NCBI GenBank assembly: GCA_029262995.1
Contig: JAJCYH010000026.1
Location: 124,001 to 188,000, forward strand
Source: Saprospiraceae bacterium
Lineage (GTDB): Bacteria; Bacteroidota; Bacteroidia; Chitinophagales; Saprospiraceae
DNA: 64,000 nt
Direction of reading: 5' to 3'
Positions 9,900-19,780 of this stretch are shown here, in pieces (position 1 is the first letter of the stretch; every line of letters begins with the position of its first letter). The notes below the pieces were generated by a model. That model was not told the origin of the DNA and ran no database searches. It saw nothing but the letters and a program-made list of their open reading frames with translations. A program made the position numbers and the translations under genes.

Positions 9900-10167
9900 G
9901 AAACTAAGGAAAGACAATCCAAACATTGTAATTCCAGACAAGGATATAAACATTGATAGCTTTAATACACTTCTTAAAAAGTCTTACGACAATGAGTACA
10001 AAACTATTAAGCCAATCAAAAAAGAACTTGGTTTAAAGGATGCAGATATTGCCGAAATGTTTGTTTACAAGAACGCTGTAAGCTATCGTAATTCAGAAAG
10101 AAGGCCACATATTGAGTCAGGAATTGAGGGGATTTATAATCATACAATAAAAAAGAATAGAATATGA
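9874..10167 (+). CDS. Small hypothetical protein coupled to dinD
   Basis: A 97-aa basic protein whose ATG lies inside the last 26 nt of the dead transposase frame. Its stop overlaps the dinD start as ATGA, which indicates translational coupling. The C-terminal half (KKELGLKDADIAEMFVYKN ... ESGIEGIYN) reads like a small helix-turn-helix or coiled unit. I do not recognise a named family. It is intact although the sequence just before it is decayed, so it may have been kept by selection together with dinD. Confidence 0.6.
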   Translation: MTLSKKEIEKLRKDNPNIVIPDKDINIDSFNTLLKKSYDNEYKTIKPIKKELGLKDADIAEMFVYKNAVSYRNSERRPHIESGIEGIYNHTIKKNRI

Positions 10168-11006
10168 AAAAGGAATTAATTACAGAATTATTTGAAAAAT
10201 TTGAAGCTGCTTGTAATAATGTAGAAGGGCTAGAATGCTGGAGTGCGAGGGATTTGCAATCTACTTTAGGATATAAAGATTGGCGAAATTTCTCGAATAT
10301 TATTAAAAAAGCGTCAATAGCTGCTGAAACTTCAGGCGAGAATGTTTCAGACCATTTCGTTGGTGTCAACAAAATGGTTGAGTTAGGAAGTGGTTCGTCA
10401 AGAGAAATTCAAGATGTATTGCTTACAAGATACGCATGTTATTTAATTGCGCAAAATGGTGACGCATCAAAGCCCAAAGTTGCATTTGCACAAACTTATT
10501 TTGCCGTTCAAACAAGAAAACAAGAATTAATTGAAGCAAGGCTTTTAGAAATTGCCAGAGTGAACGCAAGGGAGAAGCTGTCAAAATCTGAAAAAAAATT
10601 ATCTGGAATTATTTATGAACGTGGTGTAGATAATAGAAGTTTTGCACTAATTAGGTCAGAAGGTGACAAGGCTCTATTTGGAGGTAAAACAACGCAATTT
10701 ATGAAAAGAAGACTTGGCGTTCCAAGTAGTAGACCTTTGGCTGATTTTCTTTCAACCCTTATGATTAAAGCTAAAGATTTTGCTACTGAATTAACAAGTC
10801 ACAATGTTCTCGATAAAGATTTGACTGGCGATAGAAGTATTACAAGAGAGCATGTTCAAAACCATTTGGAAATTAGAAATATGTTAAGGAAGAGAGGTGT
10901 CGTTCCAGAAAATCTACCTCCATCTGAAGATGTTAAAAAAGTCCAAAGACGGTTGGACGGTGAAGAAAAGAAAATTTTGAAAGATTTAAAAAAGAATAAA
11001 AAATAA
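10164..11006 (+). CDS. dinD: DNA damage-inducible protein D (BRO-N / antirepressor-like)
   Basis: A 280-aa homologue of DinD, about the family length. The N-terminal region (about 15-110) has the BRO-N-like pattern WSARDLQSTLGYKDWRNF ... DVLLTRYACYLIAQNGD. The C-terminal half is the DinD-specific region (RSEGDKALFGGKTTQFMKRRLG, ARPLADFL-type sequence). In E. coli DinD is SOS-induced and is reported to inhibit RecA-mediated strand exchange; relatives are common on mobile islands. No LexA box could be identified here. It is co-translated with the 97-aa protein upstream. Confidence 0.85.
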   Translation: MKKELITELFEKFEAACNNVEGLECWSARDLQSTLGYKDWRNFSNIIKKASIAAETSGENVSDHFVGVNKMVELGSGSSREIQDVLLTRYACYLIAQNGDASKPKVAFAQTYFAVQTRKQELIEARLLEIARVNAREKLSKSEKKLSGIIYERGVDNRSFALIRSEGDKALFGGKTTQFMKRRLGVPSSRPLADFLSTLMIKAKDFATELTSHNVLDKDLTGDRSITREHVQNHLEIRNMLRKRGVVPENLPPSEDVKKVQRRLDGEEKKILKDLKKNKK

Positions 11007-11037
11007 ATTTCTTGGGTTACACAGATATATCGTTGCC

Positions 11038-13455
11038 TTAATTTTTAATTCTATCCTTCTCTGATTCAAGACCTGTATTTCGTTGTCTAGATTTCACCTT
11101 ACTGTTTCCAAAAGAATAACTAGCAGAAAGTTTGACACGCCTCGAATCCCATGATCCCTTTGCTAAGATATATTGCGATCCAAATGTTGTCTCTCCTCTC
11201 CAATTCTGTGATTTAAAAACATCACTAACACTTAATTTCATGTTTAACCTGTCATTAATTAATGATTTTTGAATTCCAAAATCAATCGAATACATCGCTG
11301 AGGACTTAAAGTTTCCTTCCCAAATCGAAGGTGAATTATACCATCCTGAAAGCTCAACTGAATAATTCCCTGGAAGATTAAAGTTATGTTGGCTATAAAC
11401 ATTAAAGGTGTACGCGGTTAAATCTATAGTTTTTCCTTCTCCAAAGTCGGCTTTATTCTGAGCTCTGAGTCCAGATACAGAAGTATAGCTATTCCACCAT
11501 GATGTAATCGGTAGAGGAGCGCTTAGGTTCAATGTATATGTATATTGATCTGCTATGTTTTTCCATGTTATGAAAGCAAATTTTTCTTCTTCAGAATCCG
11601 TAAGTCTAGCAATTAAGTCAGAGGTATGGCTATATGAAATGGAAGTGGTTAACTTATAATTCCAAGAATGTGACAACTGAATGCTCGAAGCATATTCTGG
11701 ACTTAAAAAAGGATTTCCCTGTTCAAAGGTAAGTTCATCAAGCCTTTGTCGAAATGGATTCAAATCAACATAAGAAGGACGATTTAATCTTCTGCTATAG
11801 CTTAATTGAAAACTGTTCTTGTCATTTAGTTTGTATGATAATCCAAATGAAGGAAAGAAATCAAGATAATCACGTTCAACTTTTTCATTATCTTGAGGAA
11901 GCATTGATTCTAGGTCGCCTGTTGAAGTAGTATGTTCTACTCTTAATCCAACATTATAATCAAATGCACCTATCGTTCGTGAATAACTTAAGTATGCAGC
12001 ATTAACTCTTTCATCATATATAAATGCATTGCTTCTTGTAATGTCTAATTCCTTAGTACCATTAAATACATTATAGAAATTAAATGTATTCTTAGTTAAG
12101 ACTTTCGACAGTTTAATTCCCGTTCCAAGTTTGCCTCCTAATAACTCTTGTTCATAATCCAGTTTCAATGTAACAATCTTAATGTTATTGGAAGATTCGG
12201 TTGCAAAGTTCTTGGTTTGCAAAATCTCCGATTTATTTGCGCTGTAATAAGTATTTGGCTGGTCTTCAATTCTATCGTTGGAATAATTGCCATAATCCAA
12301 ATCAATATTGAAACTTCTTCCTGCTGAGTTATCAAACTTATAATTAAAATTATAGGTGTTGTTGTTCCTATCCCAATCATTCAGAGTTTGAGCTACAAGA
12401 ATGCTGTCAATTATTGAACTTCCATCCATTAAAATGTATGTTTCGGAGTTTTGAATATTACCACCATTTCGGTCAGATCCTGTAACTAGAAAACCTAATG
12501 TGTGTTTTGAATTTATTAACAAATCTGTTCCCAAGCGATAATTCAATCCTTTATTGCTGCTATTTCCTTCTGCTGATTGATCAAAAATAAATCCTGACTG
12601 AACACGATACAGGCTAAAGGGATTATTGCCGTCATTATTATAATAAGACAGGCTTCCAAAGGTATTAAGCTTCTTACTTCTGTTTGTTAATCGGAGTGAA
12701 GAACTTTGGGAGGTCTTAATACCTTTTGCTGCAGATAAATTAATAGATCCACTGGTTCCCAATTTTTTGTCTCTCCTTAATCTAATATTAATTATTCCTG
12801 CATTGCCTTCGGCTTCATATTTCGCTGATGGATGAGTAATAATTTCAATGGATTCAATTTCTTCTGAGCTGATTGATTTAAGATAGACGGCAAGGTCTTG
12901 ACCACTAAGTGGAGACGGTTTGCCATCGATGAATATTTGAACACCCCCTTTCCCCAACATTAAAATATTGTCATTATTATCAATCACTACGCCTGGTGCT
13001 TTCCTCAATAAAGTAAATGCATCTGAAGCTGATGAAGTTATGCTGCCTTCTACATTTAGTACAATTTTATCCGGCTTCATTTCCAGCATTGGTTTTTTGG
13101 CACTTACAATAACCTCATCTAATGCGTTGGTGGGTTCATCAAATTTTAGTTGGCCCAATTCAATTACAGATGCATCATCAACGATTATGTTTTTTACAAC
13201 CAGATCGGGATAACCAATATAACGACATTCAAGCCAATATTCACCTGCTTGAACTTCATCAAATGTAAATAAGCCCTTACTATCCGAGTACTGAAGATCA
13301 ACTATAGCACTGTCAGAAACACTGAATAGAATTACATTGGCGTAGTAAACTGGATTGTCTTTATCGGATTTTAAGGTACCGTTAATTGAGGTGGCATTCA
13401 GACTATAAGAAAATAGAAATAGTATGAATAATGTAAAGAGTCCTTGATTTTTCAA
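11038..13455 (-). CDS. Outer-membrane beta-barrel protein, TonB-receptor-like
   Basis: An 805-aa outer-membrane protein of the group with a carboxypeptidase-regulatory-like domain, a plug and an OMP_b-brl_3 barrel. Order: signal peptide (1-21), regulatory beta domain (about 22-105, INGTLKSDKDNPVYYANV), plug-like domain (about 120-225, LLRKAPGVVIDNNDNILMLG ... VQIFIDGKP ... IEIITHPSAKYEAEGNAGIINI), then a long barrel ending in SYSFGNSKVKSRQ. No SusD partner is adjacent. These proteins are generally orphan receptors or porins of unknown ligand. It converges on dinD with a 31-nt gap. Confidence 0.85.
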   Translation of the reverse strand: MKNQGLFTLFILFLFSYSLNATSINGTLKSDKDNPVYYANVILFSVSDSAIVDLQYSDSKGLFTFDEVQAGEYWLECRYIGYPDLVVKNIIVDDASVIELGQLKFDEPTNALDEVIVSAKKPMLEMKPDKIVLNVEGSITSSASDAFTLLRKAPGVVIDNNDNILMLGKGGVQIFIDGKPSPLSGQDLAVYLKSISSEEIESIEIITHPSAKYEAEGNAGIINIRLRRDKKLGTSGSINLSAAKGIKTSQSSSLRLTNRSKKLNTFGSLSYYNNDGNNPFSLYRVQSGFIFDQSAEGNSSNKGLNYRLGTDLLINSKHTLGFLVTGSDRNGGNIQNSETYILMDGSSIIDSILVAQTLNDWDRNNNTYNFNYKFDNSAGRSFNIDLDYGNYSNDRIEDQPNTYYSANKSEILQTKNFATESSNNIKIVTLKLDYEQELLGGKLGTGIKLSKVLTKNTFNFYNVFNGTKELDITRSNAFIYDERVNAAYLSYSRTIGAFDYNVGLRVEHTTSTGDLESMLPQDNEKVERDYLDFFPSFGLSYKLNDKNSFQLSYSRRLNRPSYVDLNPFRQRLDELTFEQGNPFLSPEYASSIQLSHSWNYKLTTSISYSHTSDLIARLTDSEEEKFAFITWKNIADQYTYTLNLSAPLPITSWWNSYTSVSGLRAQNKADFGEGKTIDLTAYTFNVYSQHNFNLPGNYSVELSGWYNSPSIWEGNFKSSAMYSIDFGIQKSLINDRLNMKLSVSDVFKSQNWRGETTFGSQYILAKGSWDSRRVKLSASYSFGNSKVKSRQRNTGLESEKDRIKN

Positions 13456-13574
13456 AGCTGTGTATTTTAAAGATTAGAAGAAATTGTTTCCAACGCCTTT
13501 AATACGAAACTTTCAATTCTAAGGTTACATAGCTTTGTCTATGAAAATATACCGTTTGTCTAAGGATATTAAAA

Positions 13575-13601
13575 AGCCCTTGACATAAAATGCCTAGGGC
13601 T
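13575..13601 (-). terminator. Intrinsic terminator after the PpiD-like gene
   Basis: AGCCCT (13575-13580) pairs with AGGGCT (13596-13601). On the minus strand the stem is followed by TTTTTAATATCC. It lies 25 nt past the stop codon of the peptidylprolyl isomerase gene. Confidence 0.7.
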
Positions 13602-13625
13602 ATAATTCTTAATTTTTATGCTTCT

Positions 13626-15746
13626 TTAAAAGAATGTAGATCTGTTGTCTTTGATCTTAGCATTTTCTTTCAAGTTTTCTAATACCTTAAAAGCAACCTG
13701 TGATTTGGTAGCGGTTGAGATATTCTTCTTTAAAAAAGGAATATTGTTTGGTGCTGATGCTTCATTAACACTTAATGGTGAGATAACATAAACGCCACTG
13801 TTACCAACGATTGGCTTAGAAACAGATTGAACTGCGCTTGAGAAAGCCATGCCAATTACTTTTGGTTCTGAACCCATTCCTGGTACGAAGTCACTAGCAA
13901 GTGATATATCAACGGCATTCTGAACCTCTGTATTCATTTGTGAAGCTACTGCCTCTAATGAAGTGACATTTAATTCTGAAGCAAACTTTTCTCCTTTCTT
14001 TCTATTGAGGACGATAGGCTCGATTTGTGCTCTGACATCTGATAATGGCTTCATTCCTTTAGGGATAATCCTGTCTAAGGCTGCAATCACATATTTGTTA
14101 TCATAATAATTGATTTGATCCGAGAATCTATAAACTTCAGGTGATATTTCACCGGAATCAGTGTCAGATTCAAACATCCACATTATGATATCTCTTGAAC
14201 CTTGATTAGATCCAAGGTCACCCAAAGTAAAATCGTTTTTCATAACTGGAGGAGATTCTTGCAATGACACACCTTCAATATTGGTTAGTGCATTTTGAAG
14301 ATCTTCAATTGTTCTGCTTGAAATAACAATATCACTTACAATTTCATATACCGAGTCTTGAGTTTCTTGAGAAGGAATTACACTTTGAACTATCGTTGAA
14401 ACTCTATACTTATCTTCGTCGTTGTTAAATATTTGATCTTCAATCTTGATAAGGTGAACACCGAACTCAGTAGTAACTGAATACAATCCACCTTCCTTGC
14501 CAGTAATAAAACAGACATCACCAAACTCTCTAACCATTGTTGATTGAACAAACTTACCAAGGTCTCCCCCATTGGTTGCAGCTGATGGATCTTGACTGTG
14601 TTCTCTTGCTAATGCTTCGAAGTCTCCTCCTCCAGTAATAACATTTCTCAAACTATCAATATAGGCTTGTGCAGTAACCACAGATTGTGGGTTGGTTCGA
14701 TCTGCACTTCTTAAAATATGCTTCGCTTCAACTGTATCAGCAACAGGTCTTTTGTCAATCATCTTAACCACAAATAATATGTCTTCTTCCTGAAATGGAC
14801 CATATACTTCTCCTACATTAAGTGCAGCAATTTCTTCACGAGCAACTTCAGGTAACATGTCTTTTGTGCCATAAATATGTGTATAGGAACCTCTATTTGT
14901 AACCGCAAAAATAGAATCGTTTTCTGTTTGCAAAAATTCTGCTTTCATCGCCACCATTCTCTCCTCTATCTTTTGGATATCAGCATCCGTTGCTTCTACA
15001 TTAAAAACAGCCAATTGCGCAGTCCTCGTTTCTTCTTTTGTGGTAAATTGATCTTTCTTCTCATTCATATAAGCTTTCAAGTCAGCATCACTTACTTCAA
15101 TACCTGTTCCATCAATTTCATCAAAAGGAATCTTTACAAAATTGAAATCAACTTTAGAGTTTTCCATTTTGAATGTCTCCTCAGCCATCCAAGATGGCGT
15201 ATACACAGATTTATTTATCAAGCTGTATAGTTTGGCTTGTAAAGCTTCTTTTACAATTTGCTTTTCTTGTTCAGCCCAATAAGCTCTAAACTCTGGGTTT
15301 AAGGCCTCTCCACTTTCTATTGTGGTCCTAAATTGTTGTAAAGTCGCCTGGTCAACTTGTCCCGTCTGAGGATCTGACCAGTTTGATTTAATGACGGGGC
15401 TCTGGTTTACACCAAATTGAAGATCCATAAGTTCGTCATATGAGACGTTCAAACCTAAATCTTCAGCTTCGTTTCCAATCAATGCTTTTTCAACATAGAA
15501 ATCCCAAATGTTCTTCCTTTTTTGAAAAGCATCCAATTGAGCATTTCTGTAATATGCTTGTTCTGTTTGCTGAAATTCCTGGTAATTGATCTTTTCTCCA
15601 TCAATATTACCCAGGGTCATGCTGGTAACTGCGCCTGCTGGACCACCGCTTCCTGACATATCCATCATAATAAAAGCAGCCAAAGCCATACCCAACAATA
15701 AAAGAACAAACCAAAAGTTCTTTCTAATCTTTCCTATCAGAGCCAT
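13626..15746 (-). CDS. Periplasmic peptidylprolyl isomerase / foldase, PpiD-SurA type
   Basis: A 706-aa membrane-anchored chaperone. One N-terminal transmembrane helix (about 10-28, WFVLLLLGMALAAFIMM) is followed by a SurA_N-like helical domain to about 230. A parvulin PPIase domain occupies about 335-440 (VEAKHILRSADR ... DFEALAREHSQDPSAATNGGDLG ... FGVHLIKIED) and a long C-terminal region follows. It probably helps fold exported outer-membrane proteins at the inner-membrane exit site, as PpiD does. It is alone, with about 300 bases of gene-free DNA upstream. Confidence 0.9.
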   Translation of the reverse strand: MALIGKIRKNFWFVLLLLGMALAAFIMMDMSGSGGPAGAVTSMTLGNIDGEKINYQEFQQTEQAYYRNAQLDAFQKRKNIWDFYVEKALIGNEAEDLGLNVSYDELMDLQFGVNQSPVIKSNWSDPQTGQVDQATLQQFRTTIESGEALNPEFRAYWAEQEKQIVKEALQAKLYSLINKSVYTPSWMAEETFKMENSKVDFNFVKIPFDEIDGTGIEVSDADLKAYMNEKKDQFTTKEETRTAQLAVFNVEATDADIQKIEERMVAMKAEFLQTENDSIFAVTNRGSYTHIYGTKDMLPEVAREEIAALNVGEVYGPFQEEDILFVVKMIDKRPVADTVEAKHILRSADRTNPQSVVTAQAYIDSLRNVITGGGDFEALAREHSQDPSAATNGGDLGKFVQSTMVREFGDVCFITGKEGGLYSVTTEFGVHLIKIEDQIFNNDEDKYRVSTIVQSVIPSQETQDSVYEIVSDIVISSRTIEDLQNALTNIEGVSLQESPPVMKNDFTLGDLGSNQGSRDIIMWMFESDTDSGEISPEVYRFSDQINYYDNKYVIAALDRIIPKGMKPLSDVRAQIEPIVLNRKKGEKFASELNVTSLEAVASQMNTEVQNAVDISLASDFVPGMGSEPKVIGMAFSSAVQSVSKPIVGNSGVYVISPLSVNEASAPNNIPFLKKNISTATKSQVAFKVLENLKENAKIKDNRSTFF

Positions 15747-15949
15747 CGTAAAATCTTAATAGTTAGTGATATATAAATAATTGATTTTTTAATCTAATTA
15801 CTGTTAAGTTATTTCATTGGTTAACAAGTAATTATCTAATGCTTTTCCTCAATCTATTGGAATGAAAAAAGTTTTGCAAATGTAGCCTATTTTATAGCAA
15901 TAATCAAAAACAGGCAGGTAAGTCAAGTATTATTTTACAAGAATTTTGG

Positions 15950-16049
15950 CATATTCTTTGCAAGCTAATACACGAGATTGAGTTTTTGCCATATTCATTG
16001 GTTCTTTTAAAAGCTTAGTGGACCGTTCTTAAGAAGAGCGGTCTTTTTT
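15950..16049 (+). ncRNA. Candidate plus-strand small RNA in a gene-free gap
   Basis: The 300-base gap 15747-16047 contains no open frame. It ends in a strong plus-strand terminator, although every gene for kilobases on either side is on the minus strand. A box similar to a -7 element (TATTCTTTG, 15953-15961) lies about 60 nt upstream, but its spacing is one base off the TAnnTTTG consensus. A transcript of roughly 75-85 nt is possible. No known RNA family is recognised. Confidence 0.3.
16021..16049 (+). terminator. Strong intrinsic terminator without an obvious plus-strand gene
   Basis: A 10-bp stem, GACCGTTCTT (16021-16030) with AAGAGCGGTC (16034-16043) including one wobble, has the 3-nt loop AAG and is followed by TTTTTTA. 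The T-run points to the plus strand. It overlaps the stop codon of the minus-strand thioredoxin gene. Confidence 0.65.
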
Positions 16050-17520
16050 ATTTACCATTCTTGTCCCTCTCAATTATCTGGTCTATCTGGAAAACTTTGA
16101 GATTTTTACCAATTATAGTTCTATCCTTGTTCAACACATAAATTTCAGGTGTAACATTTACATAATACTTTGCATATATAGATCTGTTGGTTGGGTCAAA
16201 AACATTGGTAAAGTTCATTTTCTTTTCCTTGATATAAGCCTTCCATTCCTCTTCATCAGTATCTATGGCAATGGCAAAAACATCTACTCCTTTTGATTTG
16301 TTTTTATTGTACCATTCAACCAAAAGTGGTGTTTCTTTCAAACAATGCTCACATGTAGGATTGTACATATAGACAATTATATAATCAGCTGTCTTCTCAT
16401 AAATTGACTTTGTATTTCCATTTTGATCTGTAGAAACTACGTCAGGACCTTTAAGACCAATAAGGCTTTGAGCCATTTCATTAGCTCGTTGCTGAAGAGC
16501 ATAAACTTCCATGGAATCAGACCAGAACGCTTTTCCCCTGGTAAAATAATTTTGAATCATATACACAAAAACAGCTTCTGCATCCATCAGAGTTGTCTTA
16601 GCGGGTTCATACTGAATGGCTATCCAATTGGTAAAAAATTTAAAATAATCTGGCTTGTCTAAAACCTTGTCTATTAAAACTTTTGCATACTTTTTTATAG
16701 AATCTGGATCCTGAGGTGTCAAATCCTTAATATATCTACTTAACTTATTACTTATTACAGGTGTTCTAAGCAAACGCCTATCATTAAAGTCGACATTATC
16801 CCAAAATTCTTTCCTGTAGAAATAAACTTTTTGGTCTTCAGAAACATCTTCCCTTATTTTAGGGTTCTGTCCTGATCTTTTAAAATTTACAAATAACAAA
16901 TCATCATTTCCCTTGTAAATACTTTTTAGGTGATCTTCTCGAGTTTGTTCAAGCAGCTTTCTTTGCTTTTCAAGTGCCATATATTCTGCGCCCTTTTTAT
17001 CACTCATACCCGACATTTGTTTAGTCAGCTCTTGAAATTTTGGGTTATAACCCTGCTCAAACTTAAGGTTGGTATAAAAGATCTGATTCTCTCTACTTCC
17101 TGTCACCTTCATTGAATTAATCATATCGTTCCCATCAAAAGCTAATTCAAATTCCTGGTCCTTGCCGAGAAACATTTGTACAAACTCATTATTTGGTAAG
17201 GAAGCATAGTATAGACCTTGAGGATATCCTGAAGCAAGCTCATATGACATTTTCCCACCCACAAGCATAGTTGAATCCATTCTAAAATTTCCACCTGCTA
17301 CGGAGGCAATCAAATAGCTCCTTCCATCAGGAACATTACTTGCTGTAAGTAGAATTTTGGTGGGACCACCCATAATCGGCTCCTCCTCTGTACGTTGTGC
17401 ATCAGATGTGCTGGCCTTTTGCTCTGTATTTTCATGTTCCGTAACAAGCTGATTTTCACTAGAATTGGTATTGCCACAAGAAATAAGTATTATAAAAAAA
17501 ACAATTTGTATAAACCTCAT
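16048..17520 (-). CDS. Thioredoxin-fold lipoprotein (DUF4369 / DUF5106 type)
   Basis: A 490-aa envelope lipoprotein with lipobox ILISC (Cys15). An N-terminal DUF4369-like beta domain (about 50-160) is followed by a helical middle region like DUF5106 (about 160-340). The C-terminal TlpA/AhpC-type thioredoxin domain has the redox pair CEHC (in NPTCEHCLKETP, near residue 385) and the cis-Pro loop VTPEIYVL. It is probably a periplasmic thiol oxidoreductase. It lies 6 nt downstream of the glycosyltransferase gene and may be read through from the polysaccharide operon. Confidence 0.85.
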   Translation of the reverse strand: MRFIQIVFFIILISCGNTNSSENQLVTEHENTEQKASTSDAQRTEEEPIMGGPTKILLTASNVPDGRSYLIASVAGGNFRMDSTMLVGGKMSYELASGYPQGLYYASLPNNEFVQMFLGKDQEFELAFDGNDMINSMKVTGSRENQIFYTNLKFEQGYNPKFQELTKQMSGMSDKKGAEYMALEKQRKLLEQTREDHLKSIYKGNDDLLFVNFKRSGQNPKIREDVSEDQKVYFYRKEFWDNVDFNDRRLLRTPVISNKLSRYIKDLTPQDPDSIKKYAKVLIDKVLDKPDYFKFFTNWIAIQYEPAKTTLMDAEAVFVYMIQNYFTRGKAFWSDSMEVYALQQRANEMAQSLIGLKGPDVVSTDQNGNTKSIYEKTADYIIVYMYNPTCEHCLKETPLLVEWYNKNKSKGVDVFAIAIDTDEEEWKAYIKEKKMNFTNVFDPTNRSIYAKYYVNVTPEIYVLNKDRTIIGKNLKVFQIDQIIERDKNGK

Positions 17521-17526
17521 GTTGAA

Positions 17527-18660
17527 TTATTTAGAACAAAAATACGCTTGTGAAATGATTTCGTAAAGTTCCTGTGAAATTTTTTCTGAATTAAATTCTA
17601 AGATGGCCTTGCTTCTTCCTTTTTCACCCATCTCATATCGTTTTTCGTCATGCAATTTACAAGTTTTTAGTATTGCCTCTGATAATGAATTAACGCTTTG
17701 ACAATCAACAAGAAAGCCATTCTCTCCATTAACTACAGCTTCTCGACAACCAGCTACATTACTTGCAATAACCATCTTCTTCATAGACATAGCCTCTAAT
17801 ATAACTCTTGGCATTCCTTCTCTGTAACTTGGCAATACTATACAATCACTCTGAGAAATTATATCTCTGATATCATCAACAAAACCAAGGTAATTTATTA
17901 GATCGTCTTCAATCCATGACAATAGTTCCTTTCTAGATATCATCGACGGGTTACCTGCGTCAAGCTCACCCACAACCCAACATTCAAAATTGTCGGTTTC
18001 TTCTTTTAATAATTTTGTAGCCTCAACAAATTCTTTTATGCCCTTGTCGTATAACAACCTGCCAATAAAAGTAAAAACCAATTTATCTTTCCTTTTACTA
18101 TTCTCCTTGGGCTTATAATATTCAACATCCACGCCACACCCTTTAATTGATATTCCCTTAGAACCGTTCAATATTTTAAGGTCAATGAATAATTTCAAAT
18201 CATCTTCGTTTTCAAAAATAACTTTTTGATGATATCGATTGCTAATGCCATATAGATATCTCGTTATACGATTAATTATTCCTTTGTGTATAAAAGCATA
18301 ACCCAACCCCGTTACAACCGCGATGGATGGTATTGCTTGAAGAGTGGCTGCAAAACCTCCAAAGATATTGGGCTTGTGGGTAAAATGTATAACAATATCA
18401 AATTTGTATTTCTTATAAATTGAAGACAGTTCTAGGAGTAGTTTAATTTCCGTGATTGGGTTTGTACTATCTCGTGAAAGGTTTTGAAGAGCGATATGCT
18501 TCACAGAAGGAAATTGTTCTTTATATGAAATGAATTCATCTAGAGGTGCTATTACATAAACCTCATGATCATGACCACATAACTTGTCTATAAGGTTGAG
18601 TCGAAACTTATAAATGTTCCAACAAGAATTCGCTACGATTGCAACTTTTGTAAAATTCAA
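17527..18660 (-). CDS. Glycosyltransferase family 4
   Basis: A 377-aa GT-B fold transferase. The N-terminal domain contains HFTHKPNIFGGFAA and VTGLGYAF, as in GT4 enzymes that add a GalNAc or related sugar to a lipid-linked intermediate (PglA-like). The C-terminal domain has FTFIGRLLYDKGIKEF and the EX7E motif in SYREGMPRVILEAMSM, followed by NVAGCREAVVNGENGFLV. It is the last sugar-handling gene of a minus-strand operon with manC, a sulfotransferase, a Wzy-like protein and an aminotransferase. Donor and acceptor sugars are not known. Confidence 0.88.
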   Translation of the reverse strand: MNFTKVAIVANSCWNIYKFRLNLIDKLCGHDHEVYVIAPLDEFISYKEQFPSVKHIALQNLSRDSTNPITEIKLLLELSSIYKKYKFDIVIHFTHKPNIFGGFAATLQAIPSIAVVTGLGYAFIHKGIINRITRYLYGISNRYHQKVIFENEDDLKLFIDLKILNGSKGISIKGCGVDVEYYKPKENSKRKDKLVFTFIGRLLYDKGIKEFVEATKLLKEETDNFECWVVGELDAGNPSMISRKELLSWIEDDLINYLGFVDDIRDIISQSDCIVLPSYREGMPRVILEAMSMKKMVIASNVAGCREAVVNGENGFLVDCQSVNSLSEAILKTCKLHDEKRYEMGEKGRSKAILEFNSEKISQELYEIISQAYFCSK

Positions 18661-18672
18661 AACCTTCTATAA

Positions 18673-19758
18673 TTATATAAAGCGAGGATCATCAATTGTC
18701 TTCCTGAGTTCCTTTATTTTTTGTTCTTCGGATTTTGGATATATCAACAACACATCTTTCTCATCTATAACTATATAGTCCTTAAGCCCTTTAATTACAA
18801 CAAGTTTTTCTGAATCTGACCTTACCATACAGTTCTTAGAATCTATTAATAAAGAGTTATCACCCAATACAACTGAGTTATCTTCATTCTTTCCTAAATA
18901 AGAATATAATGCATTCCAAGTTCCTAAGTCACTCCATCCAATATCCAGTGGAATTGTATAAACATTATCTGCCTTTTCAAGAATGGCATAATCTACTGAA
19001 ATATTTGGTGTCAAAGGATATACTCGATCTATATATTCTTGTTCATCGCTTGTGTTAAAATAGGCAGGACTTTCTGTTAATACATCATATATTTCCTTTG
19101 AGTTCTTTTTGAATGCATTCAAAATGGTTTTTACCGACCAAACGAAAATTCCTGCATTCCAGTAATAGTTTCCCTTTTCAATGTACGCTTTAGCTGTTTC
19201 TAAATCTGGCTTCTCCTTAAAAGAACTTACTTTTTCAATATCTCCACTTATCTTCTCTTTGCTTGTTTCAATATATCCATACCCGGTGTCTGGTCTTGAA
19301 GCCTTAATTCCAAGGGTTATAATCGCATCATTTTCTGAAGCATAATCCAGAGCTTCAATTATCTTGGATTGAAAGAGTGCTTCATTTATAACTATATGAT
19401 CAGAAGGAGCTACGACAAAACAAGCCTCCTCATCCATGGCCAACAATCTCAAAGCCGTATAAGCCACACAAGGTGCTGTGTTGTTTCTTGAAGGTTCCGA
19501 AATAATATTAGATTCTGGAATTTCTGGAATGTGTCCATGAACTAAATTCCTATACATTTTATTGGTGACAACAAGTATCCTTTCAGGAGGTATAATCTTT
19601 TCAAATCGTTCATAAGTTAACCTTAACAATGATTTGCCAACGCCTATGATGTCCAAAAACTGTTTAGGCAAGTGCTCTCGGCTGGCCGGCCAAAACCTTG
19701 AGCCTACGCCACCAGCCATTATGGCCACATAATATTTATTTCTATTCACCATTTTCAT
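18673..19758 (-). CDS. manC: Mannose-1-phosphate guanylyltransferase
   Basis: A 361-aa nucleotidyltransferase making GDP-mannose from GTP and mannose-1-phosphate. Signature MAGGVGSRFWPASREHLPKQ near the N-terminus holds the nucleotide-binding loop; FVVAPSDHIV and FKEKPDLETA carry the metal and sugar-phosphate motifs; WNAGIFVW and YAILEKAD follow. It is the short form without a fused mannose-6-phosphate isomerase domain. The start is at the first Met or the third residue. It supplies GDP-mannose or GDP-fucose precursors for the surrounding polysaccharide operon. Confidence 0.93.
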   Translation of the reverse strand: MKMVNRNKYYVAIMAGGVGSRFWPASREHLPKQFLDIIGVGKSLLRLTYERFEKIIPPERILVVTNKMYRNLVHGHIPEIPESNIISEPSRNNTAPCVAYTALRLLAMDEEACFVVAPSDHIVINEALFQSKIIEALDYASENDAIITLGIKASRPDTGYGYIETSKEKISGDIEKVSSFKEKPDLETAKAYIEKGNYYWNAGIFVWSVKTILNAFKKNSKEIYDVLTESPAYFNTSDEQEYIDRVYPLTPNISVDYAILEKADNVYTIPLDIGWSDLGTWNALYSYLGKNEDNSVVLGDNSLLIDSKNCMVRSDSEKLVVIKGLKDYIVIDEKDVLLIYPKSEEQKIKELRKTIDDPRFI

Positions 19759-19780
19759 TTATTGATTCAAAGATAGCTTA

